Source: Casuarius casuarius
Taxonomy: Eukaryota; Chordata; Aves; Casuariiformes; Casuariidae
Assembly (NCBI GenBank): GCA_003342895.1
Contig: PTFA01000009.1
Location: forward strand, 8,824,677 to 8,888,676
Direction of reading: 5' to 3'
DNA length: 64,000 bases
The translations under genes and the position numbers were made by a program. How positions within the stretch are numbered: position 1 is the first letter of the stretch; every line of letters starts with the position of its first letter. Below the pieces are notes generated by a model that did no database searches, was not told the origin of the DNA, and worked only from the letters and a program-made list of their open reading frames with translations. Below, piece after piece: positions 12,001-25,190 of this stretch.

Positions 12001-15000
12001 ATTTTTCTTTAAAAAAAAAAAAATTGTTTTTTATCCATGCTTATATTAAGCAATTTTTCATAATTTTTTTTACTGAAGAAAAATCTGCATTGCTATGTAT
12101 GAATCTCAGAAAAGATCATCGAAGTCCTAGGTTTATGTTCTAAAACTGTCAATAATATTAATTTATTTTTTAAGGTAAAATTAGAAAAGAGTTTTTAAGA
12201 AAAAAGGATGACTGCTTTATTCCTGTATGACTTCTGAAGGCAGCTTAAATCTCCAAAAAGGTTCAGTGAAGATGTTTTTTGTGTATCATAAGCTCATCTT
12301 GGGGAAACTATATGATAGATAAGGTGACAGTCATTACTCTTACAGTAACAAAGAATTCTGAAAGAATCCTGATGGTTACATTAGCATAACGACCACAGAA
12401 GAAAGTTTTCGGAGACCTGACTAAAGTAAAACCTGTCTGTTAATGCATTTGTATTGAGAGTACCAATTACCAGCAAAATAGAGCTAGATAAATCTTGAAT
12501 AAAAAGAACAATTTTTGAGTCTGTTTCAATTACAAATGAGTTGCTTTAAATTCAGCATACACCTTTATGTGGCAGTATCTTTTCTTGAAACAAGTCAAGC
12601 AGGACATTGATATACCTGCAAAACAGATATTTATATATATAATATATTATGGAAAAGTAAGATAAGAAATGTTGACTGTTAGTAACATAAGTTTTTATTT
12701 TATGATCTACAGGAAGGTCATTAAATGAGGTCTTTGCCATGTTGCTGAGTCTTCTATGTCCTTCCCTCAAAACCTAAGGCTAGATTTTGTGTTGACTTGC
12801 ACACCACTGAGTGTAATGGATGTGGACTGGTGTAGTATTTGGCCTTGGCATTTGTCTTAGAGCAATTTTTTCTAAAGACTTAAATTCAGCAAATCTCCAC
12901 TTGTCCTGCAGGCCTTCTTCCCCCGACCATACTATCTCTGATTAAGAATTGGCTCTATTCCTTGCTGAGGAGACACATATAGCTATCTCCAAGGAACAAG
13001 CTCTTGGTCAAATGCAACTGTAAGTTATGGGTTTAATCCCATACCCTTGATACATTTTTTGGATTAACAGTAAGCCTGTGGGTTAAATGGAACCGTAGAA
13101 AACCAAAAGGGAAATTCTGTGTGCACCCACAGTAAACTGTACCTGAAGTCCAACCACTGCCATATGGGAGAGTTATTGGTACTTGATACCAATAACTGGT
13201 TTCCTGGTCTAATTTGGTACCATCTGAATTTGGGTTTATTTTCTTTAATTATTATATTCCTTGGACTAAAGCTCATCTTTAGATTTCATTTTGTTTAAAC
13301 GCATACTGGTTGTAGTACTTATGGTCAGACCTCTAACGGCTAGGGTTTCTGTAAATAATCTGGCTAGAGAGCAGTGAACCCGCTACCACTGCTGTGTGCT
13401 GCCAGTTTGAACTAGGCATAGATTGACAGAAATCTCCTGTGCATGCTCTCCAGCACTGATCTTTTCAGTGGTCTCTTTTAATTGCAATGTTTCTAGCCAT
13501 AGCTTGCTTCAGATATCATATTGCCGTTGTGTGTACTTCGATGTTTACGAAGGAGGAATTTTTCTTGTCTAGGCTGATATCCTGACCAACCTCAAGACTT
13601 GTCAGTACTTTTTTGACTGTAAGAATTACTTGAAATATGTGTGAGCTAATTTGCATTTTTCCCCATCTTCCTTGAGTGTGCATGATTGCATCTCCCAGCA
13701 GAGCTTGCTCCAGGGAGTAATTAATTTATTTCATATCTCTTCATGGAGTATCTTGCGCAGACAGTTGCTCTTTCAAAGTGGGCTGCACAGGGACTCTTTG
13801 TTCTCTCTTCCTGTGCTTGGCACTTTAATTTTAGCAAGAAGGGAGAGCAGTTTTCCATATGTTGCCAAGAAAAGGCTGTGACCAGTTAGCTGCATTTAAG
13901 TAGTATGTCAATACTTGAGAATGTTCAGCCCAGCTTACCGAACATTTTAAATGTTCTTTGTCTTTATATTGTAACTTATACATTGATTTACTATGATTTA
14001 CAATTCTGGTTTAGTTCATTGTCACAACATATTTTTATGATTTGCGCTTAGTTTTATTGTTTTGCCAAAATGGAATGAAACAGCAATGCCCTTGACCACA
14101 TCATCTCATTTATTCCAAACTTCAAGCTTTGTAATTATTTTCCATGACTGATTATCCACTTTGTTGTTGATGTCTTAGATCCTGCAAAAAAAAAAAAAGT
14201 CAGAAATCTGAAGAGTTAGGCAACTCTATAGTTGTCTTTATACAGTGATATAAATAGTGACTTTCTTTTATAGATTGAGACAAAAAAAGTAAAGTAAGCA
14301 TCATGCAGCTCTGTTAACTGGAATACTCCAAGAAGTGAGTGACAGATCTCCCCTGTGCCCCTGCAGCCTGTTCTCGCTCTTGCTGTTAGAAGTGATCCGA
14401 GTGTATTTTCACCCTGAAGTAATGTCCATGGCAGTTTGCAGTACTGTGGTACATGTTGAGAAACCAACAAGCCATTTCTTTAGCTGCTTATTGTTTCATA
14501 ACTGTAAATCATCTTTTTTCTTATGTCAGTTTTTAAATTGCCTTAATGTTATGGCTTTAAAGGACTTCTACTGAAAGCAAAATAAAAATACTTGAACAAA
14601 AGTATTTACCAAAGCATTGTTTGCATGCATGTATATTCAATGAGTGGTTATTTTTGGCTGTGAAATTAGAAATGACAGGTGAGCAGGAGATGTTGCAAAA
14701 CTCTAGATTCCTATTTTGTTTGTAGACCACTTGTGAATTCTTCAATATCTGGAAATATCTTTGGAAACTTGTCTTTTCTCATCTGAATGTATCTGAGTTG
14801 AGTCATATGCTATTTCTAATGCCTGGTGGCATATCCACCCCCATTCATTATAGATACTTATGTCTTTTATATATCCAATAATGTATTTGAACAGGTTTTT
14901 TTTATGTGCAGTACAGGGTTATAACAAAGATTTAAAGTGTTTATCAGAATAAAAGTCCTAGATGAAAATGACAATACCTCGAAATGTCCTTGAGTGATGA

Positions 15001-16990
15001 TTAATAGACTTATCTTGGAGAACTCGGTGCAAAATAAAAGAATTGTGAAGTCAAAGGTATAGCTCTCCTCGACTGCTGTTAAGTTTATTGGAGGGCTGAC
15101 AAACTCCATGGGCATTAGAGTGAATGAATCAAGAACTAGGGCTGAATAAGAAATTGACTTCAAGCTGCTTTTTCTCTCTCTCATCTTTTTTTGGTGAAAA
15201 TTGCTAGCAATAACAACTCAGGATATTTTCTGTTCTCTAAAACAAATTAAATTGTTCCAGTAATTGATAGAGACACCTTCTGAAGAATATGAAAAGGAAA
15301 ACAAATATTAGTAAACTATATATGGATTCATAGAATTGTACTTTTGTACTTCCTGATAATGGTCAGTAGATTTCTTTGCTATGCTTCTAGTCTTCCCTTT
15401 CTGCTGAGATGGTGAATTGAGCTGTGCCTCTTAAAGTCTGGGTAATTTGGCTGTTCATTTGTGACAGAAGCTATCCTGAAACAAAGTTTCAATCCACACA
15501 GAATAATAGTAGCTTAACCCCTATTATTGATTGCTTCTATTTTATTACCTGGGCAGTTATTAATTAAAAAAAGCAAATAGTCACTACCAGCTCTAGATTC
15601 TCTCTTGACATCTAATCTTGCCTCAACTGGATCAGTCTTCATCTCTTTTGTAATGAGATACTCTTAAACAAGAAGAAATTAGAAATAAATGGTGTAGAAC
15701 ATCACCCTGTTTACTATCTCTAGTCTCAAAATTGGATAAAAAGTCTTTTAAAATTTGTGCAATTCAAAGCACAAAATAGATCACTAGCTAAACAAGACTG
15801 GAAGCAATTTAGCTTATTCAGACTCTGGACAGTGTTTGGTTCTTTTAGTTTCTCAATAATTCTGTCATGACCTCCTCTCCTCAGTCTGAACGCTGTAAAA
15901 AAACACACACCATGACTTTGATATAAATAGACTAACTTCATTTCTGTAGCTGGCAACTTATGCTGCTGTGCCATATTTCATGTAAATCATACCACTCATA
16001 ATAGTCTCTTCCTTGTAGCTCACACAGTTAACTTGGTCCTTGCAACACCCATAAAACAATGTGTTTCCACTGGTTGTGAACAGAGGGTAGCTGAGGAAGA
16101 GACAAATGTCTCCTCCCAGTTCTGTTTTTTACCTATAACTCTTCACTGCTTTGGCGATTAGGACCCAAGCCCATTTTCCTCCCTCCTTGCTCCCATTTCT
16201 GATCTTCCTGAGGAGATGGTTACCTGCATTGAAGCTACAGTTCTGAGTAGATCTTTCTTTGCAAGCACTGACCACCTCCCAGAGCTTCTGCAAAAATGAA
16301 TTTTACAGTCTACCCTTTCCTTTTCAGTACTGAGATTGTATCAGAAAGCTGGTGGGTGGAAAACTTCTTTTCTAGCTTATCAAAAGCTGATCAGTATTAG
16401 GCCCATTTCTTTAGAGTAATCATGAAATACGTGTTCATATATGTGACTATATAGAAAAAGATTGACATATAGGCAACTTGATTGCTGTTTTTCTTCAGAG
16501 TAGCTTGGATCTGAAGATCTTGTAGGAACCATAAATAAAGGTCCCATGAACATCTGAGATGTGACTAAGGAAACGTATATGGTTGATTTATGCTTGAAGA
16601 GGTAAGGCCACATTAATTTTCAGCTTGTTTGAGGCAGCTGGAAAGACAGGAGTGAATGAACTTGAGATATAACACAGTGAACTTGAAAACCTAGGTTTAT
16701 AAAGTTTTCAAAGATCATTAGAGCTGCTTCATAGTGTTTTTTTTTTTTTTTACTCTATATTGTATGCACTTGGATTCATAAGAGCACTGAAACATGTTTT
16801 CACCTACCCCTCCTCAGAAAAATAAGTTCTAGATTGTGCATACCTCAGAACTGCCTACTCACGGATGCTCAGTATCTATGAAAAAATGTGCCAAGTGATC
16901 TTGAAAGCAAACAAGTGAACCTTGATGTGTGTATGTCTCAGTATGGGTTCACATTCCTACTTTCTATGCACCTGAAAGAAAATATTTGTG
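9060..16990. other. Non-coding AT-rich DNA, no gene seen
   Basis: Only short, unconvincing frames are present. Notable structures are an alternating AT stretch at about 12,628-12,650, the hairpin at 13,171-13,197 and T16 at 16,737-16,752. No recognisable transposon, RNA gene or splice-bounded exon was found. Confidence 0.55.
13171..13197. repeat. Perfect 11-bp inverted repeat (hairpin)
   Basis: AGTTATTGGTA is followed by a 5-base spacer (CTTGA) and its exact reverse complement TACCAATAACT. The stem is perfect. No flanking terminal repeats or target-site duplication mark it as a transposon end, and no gene is adjacent for which it could be a terminator. Confidence 0.85.
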
Positions 16991-16991
16991 T

Positions 16992-17007
16992 GGGGAGGGA
17001 GGGAGGG
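16992..17007 (+). other. Strong G-quadruplex motif
   Basis: Four G-runs (G4, G3, G3, G3) are separated by single A loops, followed by a purine-rich AGAGAGAGG tract. It fits the canonical quadruplex pattern and could also form triplex-type structures because the strand is almost entirely purine. No promoter is recognisable nearby. Confidence 0.75.
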
Positions 17008-17009
17008 AG

Positions 17010-20000
17010 AATGGAGAGAGAGGAAAACTGTGGTGGTAGATCTCTTGCATTATGGACTCCAGGTTATTCTCCGCACACTGGTTGTGTGCGTGCCTTGTGC
17101 TTGGTGATGCCTGGTGAGAAGTGAGGTGTCAGTCTGAGTTTAAAACCCATGTCAAATGATCTGGACTAAACACTGGCCTAAATTTTTCCCCCCTCCTTTC
17201 TGAAGGGAACCGATTGTCATATTTAGAGGTAGCTGGCTGAACCAAAACCTGTACTTCACCAAAAATGCCTGTATCTATATATTTTTATTTCCTAGTGAGT
17301 GAGGAGTTTCTCAGCAAAAGACAATGTCCTTGCTCATTTGGTTGTGCAGCGCAGGGTCACATAACGGCCTTCCATCTTCCCATGTCTCCCTCTTGATGTG
17401 TCACTTAGCAGGGAGTACAGCAAGGGTCCTTGTTTCTGCTCTGTCGGGTTGTGCTGTAGGTGCCCCGCCTTTGTGTCAGAGGAAACCTAAGCTGAAAAAT
17501 AAGCAGGTTTAAATTTAGTTTAAATTAAATCTGTTCAGTATTCTACCTATTAACTGCAGACTGTATTTAAAAAAAGTTCAAGTTTTACATCAAATTCTTA
17601 GGCTTTTGGATTCCCCCCCCCTTTTTTTTTTAACTATGCATCACAGGAAATGGAGGGGTAACTTCCTATTAGTGAAGCACTTAGTTAAAAATACTTACTC
17701 TCTTGGTAGAAGCTATAAAATATACATAGCATGACTAATTGAAACTGTAAGAAGTCTTTTTAAAACTGAACCACTGTTTTCCCACATACATTTTGGAATA
17801 GAGAGATATAGGAATACTGTGATTATAAGTGGTTTTCTTTGTGTATGTTTGGGGGTGGGCAGAGGAGAGTTAGTCTTAAAAGTCATGCTATATTTCTTAG
17901 CAACTCCATAAAATTCTCTACAGCTAGAAGACACTGTCAGATCCTTCTGCTCCCAGCCCTGCAGCCTGGGACGGTGTGGCAGTCGCTGCTCTGGCCCCGG
18001 GCTTCGTAAGGCGCCTGCCAGCGTTGCCTCCACGGGCAGCTCGGGCTGCCTGCTCTTTGCGTTGAGGGATGGGACGGGTCACCCGTGGCTGTGTCCCTGG
18101 CTAATGAGGCTTGTAAATGTACGCCACTGTCTTAAGTTAAATATAGCTGTATGCACAAAGCTATTGCAAAATTGGTGCTAGCTTTAGATCCGAGTCCTGG
18201 AGCTGAAAGGGAGTGTCAGGCCTTTTGAGACCCTTTGCATATGGGTGAAATTCATGTTTGTTGAAAATTAGGTCCTTAACAAAAATAGTCTTAACCCCTT
18301 CAGCCATTCAGGCTGTGTTTTCAATAGGATAAACTTTGCTCCTTATAAAAATGAAATCAGAATTGTAAGGCTTAATTTTTTTCATGGGTTTAAATACCCA
18401 TGTAAAAGTATAGACTTTTTTGTTCATTTTTTTGTGGAAATACATAGCTACATAATTAAATATTCAAATATTGAAAAGGTTGAAGGCATCTTCATGCAGT
18501 CACTTTTCTTTCAACTATCTTTATTAGTTTTTTAGCTACTCTATTCTCAGTGCTGTTTGTCACAACCTTTTGGTAGACAGAAACACACAAGATTTTCAAG
18601 AGTTCCTCTGAGATTTATTCACCAAAGATGAAGAGACTTTAATTTTTTGCTTGTGTAACCATCCCAATAAAAATCTACATTTTCATTTAGAGTCATAAAA
18701 TAGCTTTAGATGAGGGAAACCAAAAACGGAAGTGCTGTACCTTGAAAAGTAGTAGTCTCCTATACAGTCCCAAGAAGGTTCATTATTTGCTTCATGATTT
18801 TTCTTTACTGTTATATCCCCCTGCAGAAGTGTAGCAGAACATTTTCCCCCTCTGTTGATTGACGTTTTCAATGAAATGTCCTTCAATATTTCAAATTTCT
18901 GACCTTAATTACCTGAGAAATAATTGAGGCAAACTTTTTTATTATTATTTTTCAACCATTTCCTTGCAACTCTGACTTTTTCTGATAGGGAGTCTCTTTC
19001 TACTACTTCTTAAGAGCTCTTCTTCCCCAAAGAAATGCAGTTTGGAGGGGATAAATCAAATTTCTTCCTTCTTTTTTTCTATGCCTCCTGATCAGTAGCA
19101 AGCACCTGTTTCTCATGCTGTTCTGTACTGGTGAAAGATTCAGTGTCTTGAAGGTTAATTCTTCATTTTAGGCGAAGGGCCTCCATTAGAGGAGAAATTC
19201 TAGCTGAACAGCTCTTGAGCCTTGGCTCCAGCTGCTGGCTGCTGTGTTGTGCTTGCCTCTGCTAGGGAATGCAGGTGTGAAAATGGGGTCTCAGCCCCAA
19301 CACCAATTTAACCCCTTAAATTGGCCAACCAGAACATTTATATTCTTGGCAGTTCCTGTGGCATTGCTCTAACTACTTTTTTGTTTTAGAAAAATCTACT
19401 TCTTGTATTACTTGCTGGTAAACACTGAATATTTTAAAGTTAGTTGGAAACTACCTCGTATGAATAGTATCTACCCGTTACTGTAAGCTCTGCATTTCAT
19501 GGCTACTCCAGTCCAAACTTGTACTGGTATTCTTTTAGCTTTAATTAAAGTAATAAAAAATTAGAGCTAAGAGCGTACAGGCTGACTTTCTGTAAAGCCG
19601 ACCCTCTACTAAGTGCTGTGCTTCTTGGCTCTTCTGCTCAGGCAATAATCATATTGCTGTATTGTCTCCTAGCTGCAGCAGTTTGTAGCATCTGATGCTG
19701 ATGATGATTCTGGTAAGCCAAGAGGTACGTTAAGAAGGCTCCTTGTTAAACAGGGAATAGGCAATGCAATCTGCTGGTACAGCTATCTATAGGGTATCAC
19801 TGTACCAGTAAGTCTGTTGCACATACTGCCAGTCAAAACCCCAGATCACATTGCAAGTTGCGATGTGCTGTAGAAGACAGCAGGTGAAATCCCAGGCTTC
19901 ACAGGCCTCTTAGGAATCTGTTAAGTGAAACTTGTGGGTGTTTCTGGGAAACAGACTTACACCCCATTTTACAAAGGAGGGCAGATACCAGTTTACCCTC

Positions 20001-22100
20001 CCATGTTCCGGGATGGCATGTTGAGCTCTTTTGAACAGTGCTGAGAAATATGGGTTAAACATTTATCATTTGCATAGTTTTTCATTTAACATGAAGGTTC
20101 AACAGGAAAGCTTATGATTTTGGGGGCAGGGTTGGGGGAATCACTAAAAGATTGCCAGCAGAAGAGTATCTATTTAGATATAGCAGATGCTGTGTAATTA
20201 AATCACTATGGCTTGTGAATGGTTTCTTGCTGATTTTAATAGCGAAAATTTAAAGATGTGGGTTACCCGATGTTTTCTCCTGTATTGACGGGGCTAAACT
20301 AACCTGAAGAATCAGCTTGCTGGTGGCTATAACCACAACTGTGTATTCAAAGGGCACTTTCTGTAAATATTTTGTAGTATTTGCTTAAAATCCCACACCT
20401 TCAGCAAAAATTTTTCCTAGTAATTAATTCACTAGAACATGCCAAAAGCAAACACAAAAGGGATGTGAAAATGAAGGCAAAGCAAATGTGTTTTGAAATT
20501 CAAATGAATATTCATAGATAATATTTTGCATTGACTCAGTTCTAGTGGCCGTTCACTGGGGACATGCCATTTTCTCCTTCCTTAGCTAGTGAAAGTATAA
20601 TTTGTGTTTATAAGGGTTAAGAACAACAAGTGCTGCTTTACCTATGTTCAAGAAGCATACTACTGAGCTGGCTTTGACTCAGCCAAAATATTTCCCTGGT
20701 CTTCAGTAATTGCCTACTGCACTGGGAGAACATAAAAACACATCTCCTGAGAATCTCTCCAAAAACAGTAAAATAACTTGTTAGTGTAAAATCATTTCTT
20801 CCAGCAGAGAGACTTCAACTAGGACAACTTTGATCTCAGAATAAATTATATCTTAAACTGCTTAGATTTCCTATAGATAGTACAAGGAACAAAGAACATA
20901 TACCTTCATTTCCTTATTCATTACTTTTTTCTTTTTTTTTTTTTTTTTCCCTATTACAGGAATATTGATGCTGATTCTTTCCTTTCTGTCATTCCATAGT
21001 ATGGATAGTGTTTTAGGAAGGGGTTCCTTCACCTGTCACTTAGTCTGTACGTCACAGTCTATCTATGGCTGTTGTATTTCAGGGTTGTATTCTTAGAAAT
21101 AATTAAAAATGAGGACAAGCAGTTATTGTACTTCAGAGTCCTTTGGATATTAGGGGTTTTAGAGCAAAAAAAAAATTGATAATGTAAATGGTGAATCTAC
21201 TCCTCAATAGTTTTATATGTTAAGTAATTACGGCTAGTGAATCTTTGGTAGTTGATTTCTAGTAAGAGTTTCTGTGTAAATTCTCCTTCCCTGGTTTGCA
21301 TTCTCTCTGTCTCTTGTACTGAATGATTTGTTTTGATGCTTATAGAAACTTTGTATTGCTTAGACTACAGATTTATTTTACATGCAAATATTATCTAATT
21401 TCATGTCTTCATTAAACTTTAATAAGGTTTTACAAACTTAGTGCATAAAAGACAATATTGAATCAGCAAAGCCTATATAATGATGATTGAAATACAAGAT
21501 CCAGAGAGAGCGATGGGGGAAGTAGCTGAAGTGGTAGTAGTCCTGGTAAGCCTGTATATGCATTAAGTTTATTTTTACATTCCAATAGTTACAAAAGCAG
21601 TATGAAGTAGAAGAGTCTGAAAAAGAAAGGAGGGAAGACGAGAATACTACTGTCGCCACCAGTGGCATACTTGAAAGTAAATGCTAATGATGCTCGTTTA
21701 TATGTAGTACATGTCATTTCTTTTAGTGTTTTTAAGATGATAAAATAATCATAAAAAGAGATTCAGTTTGTGGGTTATGGTGCATGATGAGAAAATGTGA
21801 GTAAAAAAATGCTATGCTGTTGCAAAAAGGCAAAGATGATGATGAATATCAAATAAGCCCTAAGTAGAAGTGTACTGGGGAAAAGAATCTGGTCTTAAAC
21901 ATTTACATAAAATACCCAGGTATAACGGCAAATCATGCTTTCTGTTCAGTGCAGTACTCTGGCTTTATTGCAGTGGAAATAAGATATCTGTGCTGCCTTC
22001 TCTGCTCTGTTTGGTTCCACTGAAACTTCCTCTGGAGGAGAGTGGTCTACTTGAGAACAAAACTACCCGTTAAAGAAAAGTCAACTACAGTACAGGCGTA
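17010..22100. other. Non-coding DNA with simple repeats, no gene seen
   Basis: The stretch contains a C9T10 tract at 17,613-17,631, a GC patch at 17,940-18,080, a 12-bp palindrome ATGAATATTCAT at 20,504-20,515 and T17 at 20,932-20,948. Open frames are short. I see no recognisable mobile element. Confidence 0.55.
17940..18080. other. GC/CpG-rich patch
   Basis: About ten CpGs lie in roughly 140 bp between AT-rich flanks. Near its 3' side ACGGGT and ACCCGT form a 6-bp inverted repeat around a single C. Its function is not evident. Partial overlap with a minus-strand open frame is probably a by-product of GC content. Confidence 0.45.
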
Positions 22101-23059
22101 TTGGTTTAGTAGAGAGCTGTAACACCGACCAAACAATAGTATTGACACTTTTCAGGCTGTGCATCTGCAGTGATAGGGCTCTTCAAACTCATCAGATATA
22201 TTGAGGTATCAGTCAGCCTGCAACTAGAAGGCATGTAATTTCTTTCTTCTGGCCTGTGCATTGGAAGCGGGTGTCGGAAATGACCAGGCAGTAGTGCCTG
22301 AGGCTGCTCTGAGTGTCTGCTCGGAGACTGCCGCTCAGGCGTGCCTGAGGGGAGTGCAAGTGCGGGCTTGGCTGATGTGGAGGGAGTTACGGAGCTTGCC
22401 TGGGTCCAGGAGAGGATAAAGGCTGTCACTGAGCGATCAGGGGACTGTAGTGTGTGGGGACAGCACACGGGGTGCCAGGGCTCTCTACCGGCAATGTAAA
22501 GAGATCCTTGGGTCAACTTGGTGCTTTGGCTTTTGTTTGTCTCTATGCTCTTAGGTTTCATTCCCTGTACAGGTATTTCTGTTGCTACCTAGTGTTACCT
22601 AGCTAGCTGGGTAGCCTAGGGTAAGAAGATGTGACCTGAATGAAGAAAAAGCTAAATTACTGTAAGCTTTTAAAGCCCAACAAGCTTTCTGCTTCCGGTG
22701 CAGATAGGGCCCAGCAAGAGAGTGAAGGCTGTCCAGAACACAATACAATGTGCAGCGTGTATAAATACCTGCTTGGGGCATAGTGTATTTTGTAAGGGTG
22801 TTTATGCAGTACAAGAGGCTCCTAGTGCTGTGAAAACACAGTGGTGAGAGTGGCTGATCTGAAGCAGTGAGAAGAAACAAAGGTGCTCCCAGAAGAGGCC
22901 CACGGGATGTCATGGAGAAGGCCTGTCCACAGTGTGGGAGTCCTTGTTGCTGAGTGTCTGAGCTGCTGGGAAAGAGGACTCTGATCTCCTTGATGCCCTA
23001 CAGCTGATGTCAGTGTCCTCTTGCACCAAGGGTGTTCCTGTAGCGGGGAGGCTTTCAAG
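22101..23059. other. GC-richer block upstream of the ancient LINE, origin uncertain
   Basis: This block is richer in G on the + strand than its surroundings, and its 3' border runs directly into the LINE remnant. A 151-codon minus-strand frame at 22,106-22,561 has no recognisable domain and is rich in P, S and T, as expected of an antisense reading of GC-rich DNA. The block may be the 5' UTR or N-terminal ORF1 part of the adjacent L3-like LINE. A possible trace is a cysteine-rich reading near 22,920-22,950 (CPQCGSPCC before a stop). The similarity is too weak to annotate as element. Confidence 0.3.
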
Positions 23060-25190
23060 GACGAGAGCTGCTGGTGGTGGTGGGAGACGTTGTTATGTGC
23101 ATAGCTGATCTCTGAGAGGACTGTGGGCTTACTCGCCTGCCACGTGTAAAAGTAGCAGACTCTAAAGGAGGTGGGGTGGGAGGTGTAGAGGAGAGTTGGT
23201 GACTGCTGTGTTGGTAAGGATGTCGTTTTCTGAGAGAGAGGAATATGTTAGCAACGGGGAGAAGCCGACATGTAGGGAGGAAAAACTAGCTTGATCTGAC
23301 ACAACCTACAAGGTGGATGTGGCTAATGTTCAGCGTGCTTCTGAAAAGGCCAGGAGGGAAATAAAAGCATAATTGCAGTAACAGAAGGGTATTTAGTTAA
23401 CTGTCATGTGCAATACTAAACAGCAGGGGAAGCTGGACCTTACAAGTGCTTCTGTGCTAGTGTCAGAAACCTAAAAAGTGAGATAGAGAGCAGGAATGCA
23501 TCCTGTCAGATGACAAGCCTCGTATGATGCATAGCTGGGATGTGGAAGAAGGAGGATGATCAATGGGATAATGAGCAGTGGGGTACAGAGCTGCCAGCTT
23601 TGCAGAAATGAGAGAATAATACGTACAGGCAGGAGAGTGTCACAATATGAGGAGTGTAACAGCTTAAAAATATTGCAGGAAAACAGAAGCACCGTAGAGT
23701 TCTTGTGCAGGATTTCTGCCCGCTCTAATAATAAAACTAATAAAAACGACGAGGGTGACCTTTGTTTGGAACCGTGGCAGCAAGCAGGGCATGTTCAGTG
23801 AAATCAGAAGTTGCGAATTTAGGACTATCAGTAAGATTGAGAGATGTTCAGCTGTGCACATATGGACTAGATCATCTTCACCAGGATGAGATGTAGGGGT
23901 AAGATTTTTGGACACCATAACTGACTGAATGTTAGTGTTAGGACTCACAAGAAAAATATGCTAGTCTGGATTTTATCTTAAGTGATGCATAGGGCCTACT
24001 TCAGACGTATTAAAGGAGAACCCCCCCCCCCCATCGCAGTGATCACAACCCAATTAAGTTTCATGTTGTAGTGGGAGAGAGCAGCTGGAATAAATCCAGT
24101 GTGCAAATGTTCCAGTGAAAGAAGGAACATAAAAGGGGCAGTTAGTAAAATGAGTAGTCTGAAAAGCGAGATGCCCGCGAACAGTCTGGAACATTGGGAA
24201 GTGCTGTGTTAGAAGCCTTGGGAAACTGCCACGCTTCAAGAAAGGCAAACCAAAACAAACAGAAAGCCATTAAAGTGATCCAGCTCCTAGGAAGGAGCGT
24301 GACTGCTAGGAGGCCATCATAGGGGAAGGCTTAAAAAGCCCTTTTAAAAAGTACAAAGCTCGTCCAAATGAGAACTAGAAAGCCCGTAAATCATGGCAGG
24401 TCAAATGCAGACAGGAAATAAGGAGTAGTAAAAGTGTGAAAAGCCCCTTACAAGGGGTGCTCAAGCTTCTAGTCAAAGGTTCTTAAATCAAAAGCAGGAA
24501 GCCAGGAAGGGTGTAAGTGGGGCCACTTAATGACCAAATTGTAAAGAAGAGCTCGGCATTACAAAGCCAGAGCAGCGGAGTTCAGTGAATTCCTTTCATT
24601 GCTCTCTGCTGTTGAAGACGTTGGGGAGGTTTCTACACTTGAGCCATTCTTTCTAGTAAATAGGGGTCAGATGAACAAAATGAGCTTGAGGTAAATATAC
24701 AGGGAGCTTTAGACCAATAGATGTATTGGATGTTAGTAAGTCACCAGGGCAGACGGCATTCATCTGAGAGCTCCAAAGAAACTCGGATATGAAATTACCG
24801 AGCTGCTGGCCAAGGCGTCTGTCTGACTGTTAGAAACCGCCGCAATGCTGGAGGACCGGCAGGTTGCCAGCGTAATTCCCTTTTGCTTCCCTTTCACAAA
24901 AAGGACTCTGTGGGGAACTACAGAGTGAGCTGGATTTCCAGGGTTGGTAGAAAGGTAGAACACAAAGTAATGACATCTTTGAGAATATGAATAGTCTGTT
25001 AGGGAGGAGTCGGCATGGTTTTTGTAGAGCGAAATCCTGCACCAGTAACATGCTATGTGAGTCAAACAACATGGGAATGAAGGGGATCCCTCTAAACATA
25101 GCATACCTGGATTTCCAAAAGGCCTCCAACAAAGTTATTAAAAGCAAGTTTCCACCAGGTTGGAAGAGAGGTCCGGTTTTGGACTGAAAA
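23060..25190 (+). mobile_element. Ancient CR1-clade (L3-like) LINE remnant: ORF1 esterase, endonuclease and RT traces
   Basis: This is a decayed non-LTR retrotransposon on the + strand. Pieces resemble CR1/L3 proteins in the right order. (1) Around 23,068-23,160 a reading with LLVVVGD followed by CIADL resembles the ORF1 esterase block (GDSLLRG), with the catalytic Ser replaced by Val at 23,089-23,091. (2) Around 24,038-24,060 the reading SDHNPIKFHV matches the end of the APE-type endonuclease, with the SDH triad residues preserved. (3) Around 24,740-24,860 lie pieces resembling the SPGPDGIHP and EDWQVANV blocks. (4) Around 25,010-25,150 are RHGFCRAKSC and IAYLDFQKA, the latter reverse-transcriptase motif A with YLD retained at 25,104-25,112. 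Many stops, frameshifts and small deletions, plus a C12 run at 24,021-24,032, show it is long dead. The 3' half of RT and the 3' UTR are missing. The 5' limit is uncertain. Assignment rests on remembered family motifs, not an alignment. Confidence 0.82.

Noticed and set aside
22106..22561. 151-codon minus-strand open frame
   Set aside because: P/S/T-rich antisense reading of a G-rich block. No domain is seen, and the block may be the 5' part of a + strand LINE.
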